Source of the DNA: Lottia gigantea
Taxonomy: Eukaryota; Mollusca; Gastropoda; Lottiidae
DNA: 64,000 bases
Reading direction: 5' to 3'
Assembly (NCBI RefSeq): GCF_000327385.1
Contig: NW_008709848.1
Location: forward strand, 625,349 to 689,348
Made by a program: the position numbers and the translations under genes. Within the stretch, counting starts at the first letter, position 1. Each line of letters starts with the position of its first letter. Shown one piece after another: positions 50,973 through 63,540 of the stretch. Under the pieces are notes generated by a model that saw only the letters and a list, made by a program, of their open reading frames with translations, was not told where the DNA came from and searched no databases.

Positions 50973-53900
50973 TTAAGTGTTTTGTTGAACTTTTGATCTG
51001 TTTAATTTTCTACACAACACTAGTAACACCATAACCATGAACACCACAACTATTACTATAATGATTGTCCATATTTCCCAGTTCTCGATAACCTGGAATA
51101 TAAAGAATAAAACCCTTAAAAAACAATTATTGTCGCGCTGATAATGGTTCTAGACAAGTATTGTGTTAATAGTCTAAAATGGTTGAAAATTAATAATTAT
51201 ATACTACACACAATACATGTCTGACGTCTATTGTGACAATGTCTTTTTTTTCTAGTCAAAAGACAATTTTTTTCCCTTTGTTCATGTAATTCATATCCGT
51301 AGGGCAGAAATAATTTAGCTTGACTGAACGTCTTTTCATACCGGGGGTGATTGAGGTGTTGGTTGTTCCCCTGTCGATTGGGTTGTTTCCTGCTCTGTTG
51401 GTTGTTCTCTTGTTGCGGTTGATGATTTCTCTAATGAGATGGTTGATGACGATTCAGTATAAACAGCTGTAGTAGTGTCTGAAACATAAAACTAAGTTTG
51501 AGATCAGCTTACATAGTAAACCAAAACATGTTAAGCAAGTTGATAATAATGTAAAACAAGTTAAACCATTTTGTTGCTTTCTGGGTATTCTGGTGTCCAA
51601 TGCTCTGTGGTAAAATAATGAACACGTTTTTCTGTTAGACAGTTTAAGACATTTTCAAAACTTTTATTGAGGCAAATGGAGTAGCTTCTTCACATGTGAC
51701 TGGTAGAAATGGAAAGATATTTACCTTCTACAACAACTGTCACGGTTAAAATGGCCGAAGTAGACAGTTGTCCATCCGTTACTCTGAAACTCAACTGGTA
51801 ATTTTGAGTTGCTGTTAGACCTTGACGTCCTTTAAACCTTACAGTATTACCTGGAAAGGAAAGGTATTTTAAGACCGAAAACAATGCGATAAAGTGTGAA
51901 ATGAACAAATCGAAAAAGTTTGTTGTTAAAAAAGTTCTCCTTGCAAATAATACTAGGTATTCAGCTTGTTTAACTTGTTGATTAAATCTCCACAATCTGA
52001 AGGATCCATGCATCGAAACTTGTACTGATAATTAATCAACTGTAATTAGAACAAGCATGTCCCAGAACAACATTTATATTCATACGTGAATAGGATTGGG
52101 GAACAGGAATAGGCCTTCTCACTAGGGGTTTCAGACGAAAAAATTCAATAAACGACAATAATAAATTAAGATTCCTTGCATTCTCATAGCTTGCCAGCAT
52201 GCATGTCCATTTCTAGCACATAAATTGCAACCAACAATATGATATACCAATTGATTGAACTCACGTACCATTTTCATCGAAAGTAAAATATGCTGAGGAA
52301 CCTAGAGAGATAGTCAAAGTATCTTCTGAATCTTTGTCAGTTACAGAAACCGTGAAAAATACTCCACTGTTAAAGTCAACATCGATGGTACGAGATGCTG
52401 GTAGGTTGGTGAATACAGGACTTTGGTTTTTGTTTAAAATATTTAAACGTATTTTAATGGTGTCTTTTAAACCGCCTTTATCGGTTACTCTTATTGTCAG
52501 TTCGACTATATTTGGTAATCGTTCTGGATCGGTGTCATAATCTACAGCATATGATATTTTCCCACTTGATTGGTCAATTTTGAAATAATTTGAATTTTGA
52601 GATGGTATGATTGTAAAGGTGAAAGTATCACTGGAGTCCTGATCAGTAACATATGGGAGGAGGGTGGAAACCAAGACAGCGTTTTTCTGAAAGAGAAGAG
52701 ATTTGATATTTCAACAATATTTATTCTGAGCTTTCTAGGGTTACGGGAACCCTAAGGACAACCGGTTCATTTCCCTATAAGGACAGAGGACCACACAAAG
52801 GGAGAGCTTAAAACATAACGAGCTTTCTGCTCTTCACCAAAAATATGTTACATTAACGCAGCGTAATATAGGGCGTGCTTAAAATGCCGTTAGATTAGTC
52901 GTCGTTTCATTAAATCATTAGGTGGGAGGCTGAAATATCAAAGAGGACTCAATGGTAAAATTTTCTTTTGTAAAATAAGAAGAAATTTGAAAGTTGGAAA
53001 GCCATTCTCAGTTCTGGGTGGCCTCCTTGCTGAAACGCCATTGTAATAAAAATAATAGTAGGCCTAGATCAAGAAAAAATAAATGAGGTAAATTTACCAG
53101 TCCTTCTTGAACATTAAAGGTAATACGGGATTCGTTGAATGATGGAGGTTCATTGACGTTGGTGATCAACAGGGTCAGGTTTGCAGGCTTGGACAAAACC
53201 TCTCCATCAGATGCAGCGATAGTTAGGTAAATCGTTTGGGGTAGACTTTCAAAATCAATTATTGCACCTGTTTTTACCCTGACTTCGCCAGCTATATGAG
53301 AAAGATATGTATTAAATTTTAGCTCTTCTACGTTTTTTTTAAGTTTTAAAGGTTCGAAGGGAGGACAAAAGAAGCGCATCCGGACGAAGAACAGTTTACT
53401 ACAGACTTCAGTAATGAGGTAATGATCGAAATGCATAACGTAGGTTTGTAGAGTCTTCATTTAAAGCAAGTATATCAATTGTTTCGATGTTGAATCTTTA
53501 TTAACTTTATTAACCACTGGAGCAAATTCCGTTGAGGGACAGTCATGCCCGCCCATACGGCACAAATGGTTGCATTCAATTACTGAACACCTTTTTCTTG
53601 ACAAATTCATGATTATCATAAAGTAGTGAAGTTATTGGCAAAATCAGTACATTAAAACTAGTAGTATGAATAATAAAATTGTCAACCTAAATGTAATCAA
53701 ACAATGTGAAATATCTTACCAGAAGAGACAATAAATAGGTTTTGGTTAACAGGAACGAATGATTGAAGAGAGAAAGTGATAGTGTCACCGTCTGGATCTT
53801 GCGCAGTAACTTGTAAAATAGACGTCCCCCCTGCTGTGTTTTCTGGTACAGATTTAGTAATCGGCAGGTTTTGAAAAACTGGTGGTTGATTTATGTTTAG

Positions 53901-56900
53901 AATAGTCAAAAATATATCGACGGAAGCTGTTAATCCACTTTCGTCTTTAACTTCAACTGACAATTTGACATTGTTCGGCAACCGCATTGGACCGTAGTCG
54001 TAATCCTTTGCGTAGGTGATCCGTCCTGATGAAGAATTAATTGTAAAGTAGTCTGAATTGGTGGTAGCCAAGAGTTTGAAATTGAACTGCGTTGAATCCG
54101 GATCCGTCACCCTATTAAGTAACGTGGACACAACGATGAATCCAGCCTAAAAATGAAATAATTTGTTATTTTCTTTTACCTTCACCTCATCTGTAAGGAA
54201 ATTTTAAATGAAAGACGTATCCATTTCACTATCCAGTTCACCTGCTGAGATATTTTGTTTGCTGAGTTCGATATGTGTACTGCATAATATATTTGTATAA
54301 AATTACTTGCACCATTTTTATTTGTAGTTGCCCTCAGGAATGTAAATCAACCAAACAAAGAACGAGAACATTGCCAAAAATATCTGCATGTGAGTATTGA
54401 GGGCGTTAATATCCTCACCATTATTCATCTACGTTGGAGGTATACCACATAACTACATCAGTTTGGATATCAAGTATACTATACTTACTTCGCCTTCAGA
54501 GACAGTGAGATTGTAAGACGCCTCTGTGAAGGCAGGAGGCTTGCTGGGGATGATCAGAAAATCAACATTGACTGGCAGGGACAGCAGTAATCCGTCATCC
54601 ACAGACATGATCAAACTAAAATTGTTCAATTGAAGGTCGGCTAAATTGGATCCTTGGCGAACTGAAAACCGTTTTGCTGAAAGATGAGAACTAAAATCAT
54701 TCTATATCCTGCTAGTATAGCTTTTCCATCGCTGACATGTAAATACACACACATGGAATAGAATAACTAGTTATCAAATTAGAACATAGGGATATAGGTA
54801 GACATTTGATTCGAAACAGATTTGGCGCTTTAAGACATTGGCGATTGATCCCAAATTGGAAATCCATGGTTTGAGTTCGGCAGAGGTCGACATTTCAACC
54901 CGACCAGATGAAAATGAGTTTCATTACAGTTCAGTTTATTTTTACTTTGAATAAATAAACCAGGTACTATAATGCAAAACGAAACCCGAAATCCAAAACA
55001 ACATTTTGGCAAGACATTGGTAGCAGCTAATAAATGTTTCACATGAGGAAGTATATCAATCATAAGTGAGTAAGTAGCTATCTTAAGAGCAGCAGAGCTG
55101 CCAGAACAGAGGGCAATCAACCAATGTATGTGAATATGGACTCACTGATGGAATCGAAGCTGAGATACGAGGATACTAGCTGTGGATCATAGGTTATATG
55201 AAGAGTAAGCGTGTCACCATCAGCGTCGAATGTCTGTGCTGTAAAAATAACGCCCTGTACATTTGATAGCACCTCTACGGCTGACGTTGGTACGTTCACG
55301 AAAATCGGTGCGGAATTGTTAGCTGAAAATAAAATGATATTCTATTATCGGTCCATGTGACTTACCTCGAACCCTGACCAATATTCAGATATTTGTAAAC
55401 ATCGTTGTAGTAGTTCCACATTACGCTAACCACCCACCATCCACTTCCCCCTCATCCCAATATATCACACTATTAACAGCATGATATACATATCCAATGA
55501 TACTTAAAAACGTATATGAAGGTTAATTAAACTCACAATTGATGCACAGGCCTTTGTAACACCACTGAAATGGAGATAATAACTTATCTAGTGTCCGAAT
55601 GGAAATCCGAATTCAAGATTTTTTTTATGATAATGAAAACATCTCAATCGTTATTAGTAACATTCTCACCTGCATTCATTACAGTCATTAGTAATAACAC
55701 AAGGTTCTGATATCTTAAAAAGTGGATATTTAAACGTAACACTGTAGTTGTCTCATCCATCCTTCTAACTAACATTACAGGTGAATTTCACTCAGAATTT
55801 TTTTTCAGATGGTGTTTAGTTGCAGTAATGGAATTAGTCGTTTGAATATTTGAAAAGGGGGAGGGAGGCGATCCATTTTTCCAAGCGAGGAGGGGGGTAT
55901 TATCTACAGGCCTGGATTGATTGAAGCAATAATTGTCACATACAGACCTTATTTGTGTCGCACGTTGTATATTCCATCAACATGACTGAAGAGCATGAAA
56001 ACCTTCCGTCCGGGAGAGTTAGTGATCGACAGTAGCCTAAATAACATATTTTGTCTTTGTCATTCACATAAAAGGCCTGGAAAATAAATTTAATTTTCAT
56101 TATTGGTTTCATTTTGAAATCTTCTGGAGAACTTTGCAAATATAACACTATTGGGTTAGGTTTCGAAATATCATGCAAAAAAAAACTTATTCATAATGTC
56201 TGTATTTTAAAATGAACTCTATCCAAAATTATGTACTTACTTCGCAAAATATGGAATCTTCATCTTTTAGTATTTTACATTGAGTGTCCTTAGTATAGTA
56301 TTGGCCAGATTTTTGAGTCGCTGTGAAATTCTCACCATAACGATTATCGTTTACACAATCAACATCGTCCCTGGAATACAATCGTTTCTCAAGATGTAAA
56401 ACTGAATTCAAACAGCTTTTTAGACTCTCAAAAAAGGATATCAACAAGCAAGTCGGATGCATTCTATATGCTCAGTTACCATCCACGAACACATTTCATT
56501 CATATACCGATATTCGTTTATTAGATCTACAATGTTTAGTGCACGGTATCTTTTTCACCTACCTTTCAACAAAAGTTTTCATATCACGAACAGAACATGT
56601 TGAAAATTGCCAAATATGCCTGGCATTTGTTATATTTCTAGCAGGACCACTTGATGTTGCCATGATGTACCGATTTGTATCATTGCATCCCACACCGGAG
56701 TCATGAAGGGCGCCCAGTCTATAGAATCAAATTAACAAAGCTTTTATGAAAATAAACATGAAACAGAGATTATGATATTTAGATTTTTGTCTTTCAAAAC
56801 AAATCACAATGTAATCTAGTCTGAAACATCTATTCCAGGCTCTGATGGATATTTTGACAGTTATACACCAGTCAGGCATCTGTCTAGCTATCAGAGACTA

Positions 56901-59900
56901 GAATAGAGACAGGTGTTTCGGTCTAAATGTAACAACCGGGCTATACCTCTCATAATAATCTAACGATCCACCATTATATCACTTGAGATAATGATAACAC
57001 ATGATGACAGAAAGCAATTCATTGGACTGGTGATGACGACAATAGAGTTTATTTCAGTAACATCAAAGTGTCAGTCAACACAACAAGACCATAGTAAGCA
57101 TAGAATCTAGTATGCAAAAGTAGATGAACGCCAAAAAGTATATTGTCTTCTAACAATCAGATGTCATATTGATAAACATTGCGATTAGGTCGAGATTAAT
57201 GAAAGAACTGGAACACAGATCTGCGACTATGGTCGTTGACTTCATCCACATGCAGAGATGCGATTTCAGATGTCCCCTGCTTTAAGATTTATTCAACAGC
57301 AACTTACGCATGACCCAATTCGTGTGCAGCTATCAATGTTGTCAGGGCTATATGGTTGGCTTCCACTATAGAGGTACTTCCCTTCAGTCTTACAGTGCTG
57401 TCGGGGAAAACATATGCATCTGCTCTGCAGACAGTTGATGTAAAGGCTCTTCCTGTATAATAAAAATAATAACGTCTAATTAAATGTCGGCATTCTTTTT
57501 GCTTTTGTGAATTCTGTGGCATCGTGATTCTTGTGATTATTAATAAGATGGGACAATAAATCGAGGCCTCGTGTGCTACAGGCTGTGAACGTTATAATCC
57601 CCTGGACAGATCGAAAAAGCGTAGGCTTAGTCGCTGTCCTGGGAAAATTTCCCTAATTGATCATGGCGTTGCTCTTCATTATCCTATAAGGTGCTTAAAA
57701 GTAGGACGTCAAACTTTTTTTATCCATATTAGTTTGTTGAACCATGTTTCATTTTAACGACCGGTTACCCTGTAGGACTAAGACTTACCTAAACTACTAT
57801 CTATTCCATTCTTTTGAAGATTGTATCTGAAAAAATACAAACCATAAGAATATGCCGTGTTCTTTATATTACCATTATATCTTATTTGAAATGAATCATC
57901 AGCTTCAAAATAGCAAATTAATAGGCTACACAAAGTATTCCTAACGTACTTTTAGTCAAAAAAAATTATTAATTAATTCGCGTATACTTTCTGTCGAATG
58001 TTGCACATATTAAAACACACTACATGTTCTACAGAGTAAGGCGTATCCAATGGTATTTCAACTTTAATTTTTTGATTCTTCAAAAGGTCCATGACTTGCC
58101 ATGAGATTAGACAAAATATAGAGCTACGAAAAATATACGAACCAACTATTCTGAACGAAGTCAGAAAAATTTGGCCCTACCCATTTCTCGAGCGTGATAA
58201 AGAGACGGGATATCGACGAATACGTCGAACGCTGCTATTGACGTACCCAGTAAAGAACATGTAGTGATCACTGGGCGGAAGCACTATTCCAGACGGAGGG
58301 GATTCTAACCAAAATTGAGTTGCATTTAGTGCATCACCAACATCCAGATCACCATCTGTTTGAAAAGGTTCAGTGTACGAAGAATCTTGTCTATTCTGAA
58401 AAAAGGAACATAAATTATTGCAAGAGAGGGTTTGATACCATCTTGATTTTACGCTCAGTAGCTAGCAAGAATATGTTGCCTCCCCCCTCCCCCCCCCCCC
58501 CCTGAAATATTTATATGACTTAAAATACTTGTTAGTCGCTACAGTTGAGCCCCTTTCAAAAATGTTTGCACCCTGAAACCCTGGGCTAGCTACGGGCCTG
58601 ATTGTATTGCTATCTACTACAGTCTTTGGAATTGTGGCTATGCTAATTTAAGCACGAACATTGACGCTTTGGACAGTTTGATAGTTCCCGTGCTTGCAAT
58701 ACTGTAATATGTGTAACTTACCTCTATTATGATAAGAGCAGAAAAAACAATATTAAATGCAATGGTTCCTTCAATTTCATTTATATGTTGAAATCGTACT
58801 TTTATCTACAGAATAATAAATACAGCTTTTTCAATCATTAGGTAATGACGTTTGATGGTTTTAAAATCAAAGACATAAATTGGGGCGTTAAGTTCAAAAT
58901 GTGCTGCATATGCTGAGTTACCAGTTTGGTTCTATTATCCATTTCTTGCTGTTCTTTCTCTGTTTTCCTCGCTTGTTTTCAATGTAATAATTGTTTTCAG
59001 GGGATTCATACAGAATCAGTTGATACCAGGATTCTGAATGTTACTTCTTCTGGTGATTGATGCTTCTGCATCTGATGAAGAATCCTTCTGGTGATCAGGA
59101 TGATGACAACGGCAATGATGATGATGATGATGATGATGGCATGTCAACCTACCGTCTCTGCTAATATTGCATACTAATATCTCATTTCAGTCTCATTGTT
59201 GCTGTTGTGTCGGTGATGATGATGATGATGATGATTATGATTATGATGATCTGATGCTGATGATACAAGATGGAAAAACCATGATGATGATGACCCTACC
59301 GTTTCTGCTACAAAGGCGTAGTAGTTTCTCATATCAGCTTCAGCTTTTGTCGAATCATTTTTGTTCCTTTCCAAGAACCTGAAAGTCAAAGTTCTTCAAG
59401 TTAAGATCACTGGGCAGTGATTTGGATTATCGCGGTACCACCTAAAGCTCAAGGTAAACAAATTTCTGACACATAGGTTATTCAGCCTTTGCCCACTCTA
59501 AACTCTAAGTATAGTAGGATAAAGAGGAAAAACTGCATTGCTAGTGATAAAGAGTAATTACTTAAAGAAGGTTTGGTAATCAGCGATGAGGCAAACTTCT
59601 ATAGTGTATGTTCTAAGCGATCTTTTGTATCTGTGATGCCTACTATGTTCCTCTTGCATATCTGAAATGGGAATTTATACAATGAAAAAAGTCAAAGCTA
59701 ATTATAAACGTAAAAAAATTGAACTCAATGAGCAGCAATGAACATCACAGTCTTTTAAGGTGTCACCAGTAAACTCAATTTACTCAATTCAATGCAAGTA
59801 AAGAAGTACTTTCCCTATAATTTATAAATCATCTGGTTTATACGACCACTTGTTACCTTGATATGTTTGTCCCAAAGTCTCTTGTCGTATGATCTCATGG

Positions 59901-61430
59901 ACTCCATCTGTGGTAGGTTCTATGTGAATCAACCGTAAACCAATTTGCATGTGACCCTTCTGTAAAGACAAAAGAGATGTCATGTATAATGGTGCTTTTT
60001 TCAAGAAGCCTGTTGGATTGGTGAAAGTGAAAGATATACTTGAATGCTAGAAACGTTCCGTTCCATTCGATCCGTCTGCTTCGATAGAAAATGCATCTGT
60101 GATTTGATTAAGAACCTTGATGCAGTATAATACTCACCAAAGTGTATTTTGCGGACGAAGCTGGAACTCTTCTGACCAACAATACGGATTTGGTACTGTA
60201 GTCAACATAGCTGGATTCATCCTGAACGATACGGATTTAGGTAGATAAGATAAGAAATAAGTCACACCTGGTACCAGTCCAGAACACGATGAACTTGTGA
60301 ACGCGATAAAACCTACAGTTTTGATTCAATTTGAATGAAACATTGTAGGCCTATATCTACGTATTTTGGCGAGATTACGAATGAACTAGATTAACACGTA
60401 TTTCGATGAATGGTCTCTGAGTAATTAACCTTGAATTAGCCAAAATGTGTCAATTTTGGGTCGTACACCTAACATTGCATTATATTCAAGTATTCAAGTA
60501 TTGTTGAATTAAATGTCTGTTGATAAACAACACATTGGTATTACGAAATCCGCAATTGTTAACTTCAAGTTTGATTGGAGTTGTTGTAATAGGGAATACC
60601 ACTCTTCATTTGATGTTGACGGCCGATTAAATTCTCCAACCGTATACCGAAGCGTCCATCAAGAATACGTATCTTACCTCTGCAGTATGTTTTAAAGGGT
60701 AGTTTCCCCCTTTCCTACAGGCTATTGTTTTTAGAGGGGCTATCTTCGTCAAACGTAGCACAGCAGCTTCATGGTCTCGTCGTATGCGGAACACCAGATT
60801 ATTAGGCATTATTTCATTCCTATTCCAAGATGATTGTCTTGCCTCGACACCATCTTCTAAGAGAAGTTCCAGTGTAACGTGTGGGGATAAATCTGAAACA
60901 ATTATTCGGTATAAAAGGTACTGAAAAAGATCCCATAGCTGTGGCGAGTCTATAGGTGCGTGAAGGGAATCACAGACGTCTGGTTGAAAATTGGAATGGT
61001 GCAAATTGATGCTATCAGTGTCCCAGATACACATACCCAATTTAGAAAACATCTTTACAATTCCTTTAAGGGTAGTTCACAGTCATTTCTCTCCTATGAA
61101 AAGTGATGCATTCCTTAAAAGGGAACTCACAGATATTTCTGTCCTACGAAAAGTGATGCAAAAAAAATAAATAAAAGTGGGGAAGGCAACGCTGGGCCTT
61201 TCTCGCTTCTGGTATATCATTTAAGTCAAATGATAGTGAAACACATACCCGGATCTTATGAATTAAGATTTAAATTTTGATTATTTTATTAATCGCCAGA
61301 AAGATTAGAAATTTTATTTTATTTGTCAAATTTAACTTTTGATAACTCCACACTTACCTGCTAAAACAATCAAAAAAGGGGAAAAAAGAATAATGAATCT
61401 CGCTATCGGAAGCATCCAATCCATTACCAT
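50973..61430 (-). CDS. Transmembrane ADAM/ADAMTS-type metalloprotease with cadherin repeats, 22 exons, 1,099 aa
   Basis: Exons (minus strand): 61430-61358, 60892-60678, 60221-60138, 59959-59857, 59661-59562, 59378-59300, 58805-58722, 58395-58247, 57826-57789, 57452-57308, 56718-56563, 56370-56241, 56076-55948, 55564-55537, 55322-55146, 54676-54489, 54146-53720, 53291-53098, 52686-52269, 51850-51725, 51478-51342, 51092-50973. All introns are GT-AG, phases agree throughout, and the total is 3,300 nt. Residues 1-24 are a signal peptide (MVMDWMLPIARFIILFSPF). Residues 25-172 are a prodomain ending in RYKR. From 173 comes an M12B reprolysin domain with zinc site HELGHALGALHD (352-363; H352, H356, H362, base E353) and Met-turn YIMA (M376). 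Residues 409-504 are Cys-rich like the ADAMTS CR module (YTKDTQCKI, CYLGYC, WCYKGLCIN). Residues 505-1014 hold about five cadherin-type repeats (NINQPPVF, DPDGDTITF, NVNEPPSF, DKDSEDTLT). Then a Thr/Ser/Pro/Gln stalk, a transmembrane helix (about 1067-1087) and a 12-residue basic tail. There is no disintegrin or thrombospondin repeat. It is predicted to be an active, zinc-dependent cell-surface protease that may use calcium-bound repeats for adhesion or substrate reach. Confidence 0.93.
54890..55090 (+). repeat. Dispersed repeat E copy in intron 15
   Basis: GCAAAACGAAACCCGAAAT and ACATTGGTAGCAGCTAAT match 32225-32400. It sits between exons 15 and 16 of the metalloprotease gene, on the strand opposite to transcription. 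Confidence 0.6.
58479..58502 (+). repeat. Poly-C tract in intron 7
   Basis: CCTCCCCCCTCC followed by an unbroken run of C. It lies about 85 bp upstream (in gene direction) of exon 8. Confidence 0.85.
59115..59293 (+). repeat. (GAT)n microsatellite cluster in intron 6
   Basis: Three GAT-rich blocks at 59115-59138, 59213-59250 and 59281-59293. The last begins about 7 nt inside the donor of exon 6. The His- or Asp-rich open frames here are artefacts of the repeat. Confidence 0.85.
60955..61160 (+). repeat. Family H repeat plus 48-bp duplication in intron 1 of the protease gene
   Basis: 60955-61066 carries ATTGGAATGGTGCAAATTGA, TGCTATCAGTGTCCCAGATA and AGAAAACATCTTTACAATTC. Next to it, CTCACAG or TTCACAG, ATTTCT.TCCTA and GAAAAGTGATGCA occur twice (about 61066-61160). 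Confidence 0.6.
61146..61200 (+). repeat. Truncated copy of the 46811 element
   Basis: AAAGTGGGGAAGGCAACGCT and GGGCC...TTCTGG match the interior of 46811-46992. Confidence 0.45.
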
Positions 61431-62204
61431 AAAGCATATAGGATTTACGTTCCTGGACAATTGTCTGTGGATTTACAAATACAAATCCGATAAGACTATC
61501 ATACGTCTCCAGTATGAGAAAATCACACAAAGCGCTTACACATAAAAACACATCCTGTAATCCTCAAGGAACATTTTTTACGAATATTCCATAACAGGGC
61601 ATGGCTCTAAAAAAGTCATTTTTTTACATGAAATGAAAGTATATTGACCCTGCGAAAGATTTGGGGAGTGTCGACTTTTTAATGCAATGCGTCAATAACA
61701 TAGATAAAAGGTGTTGATATGCTTTAGTATAAAGGACACAGTTTTGTTACACAGTGAAAAGCTTATATATTCTTTATTACCAACAGATAATAATGCATTA
61801 CAAAAGAATTTTTAAAAAAACAAATAACTATTAAATTTACACAATACAGATATACGAATAATAAAAACATACAAATGACATGTAGCAAAGGCAAAAGAGT
61901 TCGTACCAAAACTAGCATTTAAACAATAGTGCATGTGTATTGTTGATCATTTATACTGATTTGTGGTCGTAGAATTAGTCCCTCATGCCAAACCGCTTCT
62001 AAGGCTTTTGAAATGTCACGAAATGACAAGTGTTAGATGTCTGACCTCTTGTTAAAAGATAAAGTAAACCTTAATAAGAAACTTACAGCAGTTTAACTGT
62101 TGGTGAATCCAACCACTCCATCGGATACGGCCCAGCGAAAGTTCCAAGTTTAGCAAGAGAGTAAAATACGAAGAACTGATGAGAATAGTTGAAAATCCAG
62201 TTGC

Positions 62205-62790
62205 ATGCATATTCTGCTAGTATGGTCACATTAATATGATCAGAAAGTAATCGGTCACCGTAATATGGTCACAAGGTAATTTATCACAATAAAGGGATTG
62301 TATGGGTATATTTTTATGTATTGATATCATCAATTTACACCATTCAATTTTTTCAGTCAGACCTCTGTGACTCTTGCAATATCACTAAAAGAAAACGTTT
62401 TATGACGTCACTATCGTAAAAGCTGCTTATTGATATAATACAGTCATGTATTATGAACCTTTGTGTTGTTGACGTAATAAAACGCATAGTTAAATTATTA
62501 TAGTGGAATTACAATAACAACACAATGTTTAATGGAAAACTAGAATGGTGCAAATCGATGCCTTCAATGTCTCTTATACACCTTAATTCTTCAGAAAACC
62601 TCTTCACAATCTAAGACTTGTACGGCATTCAGAAGTGAGGAGTACATAATTTTATCACTATCACAATCTGTACAATCCCGGTAATAGTCACAAGTTATAT
62701 TGGTCGTAGTAGTCTAATTTGGCCACAATACCGTTGAATTGGGTAAAGTAATTGTATATGTGGACTGTCAAAATGGATCGCTATTAGTAC
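62205..62790. mobile_element. Large foldback element containing family H arms
   Basis: The outer arms GTCACAAGGTAATTTATCAC...AAAGGGATTGT (62270-62300) and ACAATCCCGGTAATAGTCAC (62671-62690) are inverted. The inner arms CATCAATTTACACCATTCAA (62330) and AGAATGGTGCAAATCGATG (62542) are inverted as well. TGACGTCA is at 62403-62410. No coding capacity. The interval 61431-62205 before it contains nothing that I can support. Confidence 0.6.
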
Positions 62791-62799
62791 ATGCATTAT

Positions 62800-63540
62800 T
62801 ATGATTCCAATAATCACTATAGCTTTATGTGTTGTTTATTGAAGTTTTAAACCAACTGAACTTCCAGATCTATAATTTTCCTGTTAGAAATTAACTCAAT
62901 ATTCGATATCAGATTTCAATAACATCTGTAGCCACTGTGAATACGATAGATAATATCGTCAGTGGATGTTAAGTTTTTCTCAAAAATTTTTATTTGAATT
63001 GAGTTTTAGAACGACATGGCGCTTAATTCGTGCAGAATTTGGATTTTGAGGTCAGTATATTTGATCATCAAGGTAAGCCGATTATCAGCGCACCTGCCAG
63101 ATGGTTCTCGAACTCTTTGACCCCCCCGAGATAAAACCCAGGTGTAGGACTTCTTGTGTGACAAACGTCATTCTACCTACCGCGCTCACTTCGTATCCAA
63201 TGTTTTCTACCAGATAGCGTTTATTTTGAGATCATTATTGCTCTAATCCGTTTATGCCCTTGCTGTTAATTGTGTAATCCATGTCGCTTGCGATAAGAGG
63301 CATATTCATCCTTTAAAGCACTAGTTCTGTGTTACCGCAATGGCCTTCAACTTAGTCGGTTTGACTTCTTCCATATGTACAGCTAGTGTTGCTGGAGAGC
63401 CATATGGGTACGATAACACATCCTCTTTCCATTACGCTAGACTAGAAGGTTGTATCATATGTTGGAAATCATTTCCATTTTGTCTTGGGCTTACCCCTAA
63501 TTATATATCTATTCATTCTGTGACTTTATTTCCAGTAGCT
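62800..63540. other. Non-coding stretch
   Basis: No splice-consistent exon or recognisable domain. The open frame beginning at 63340 runs into repeat G. Confidence 0.4.

Noticed and set aside
52334-52540. Plus-strand frame over exon 19 of the metalloprotease
   Set aside because: It is the antisense shadow of a cadherin-repeat exon.
59167-59389. Asp-rich and His-rich frames
   Set aside because: Translation of the GAT/ATC microsatellite; the real coding part is only exon 6 at 59378-59300.
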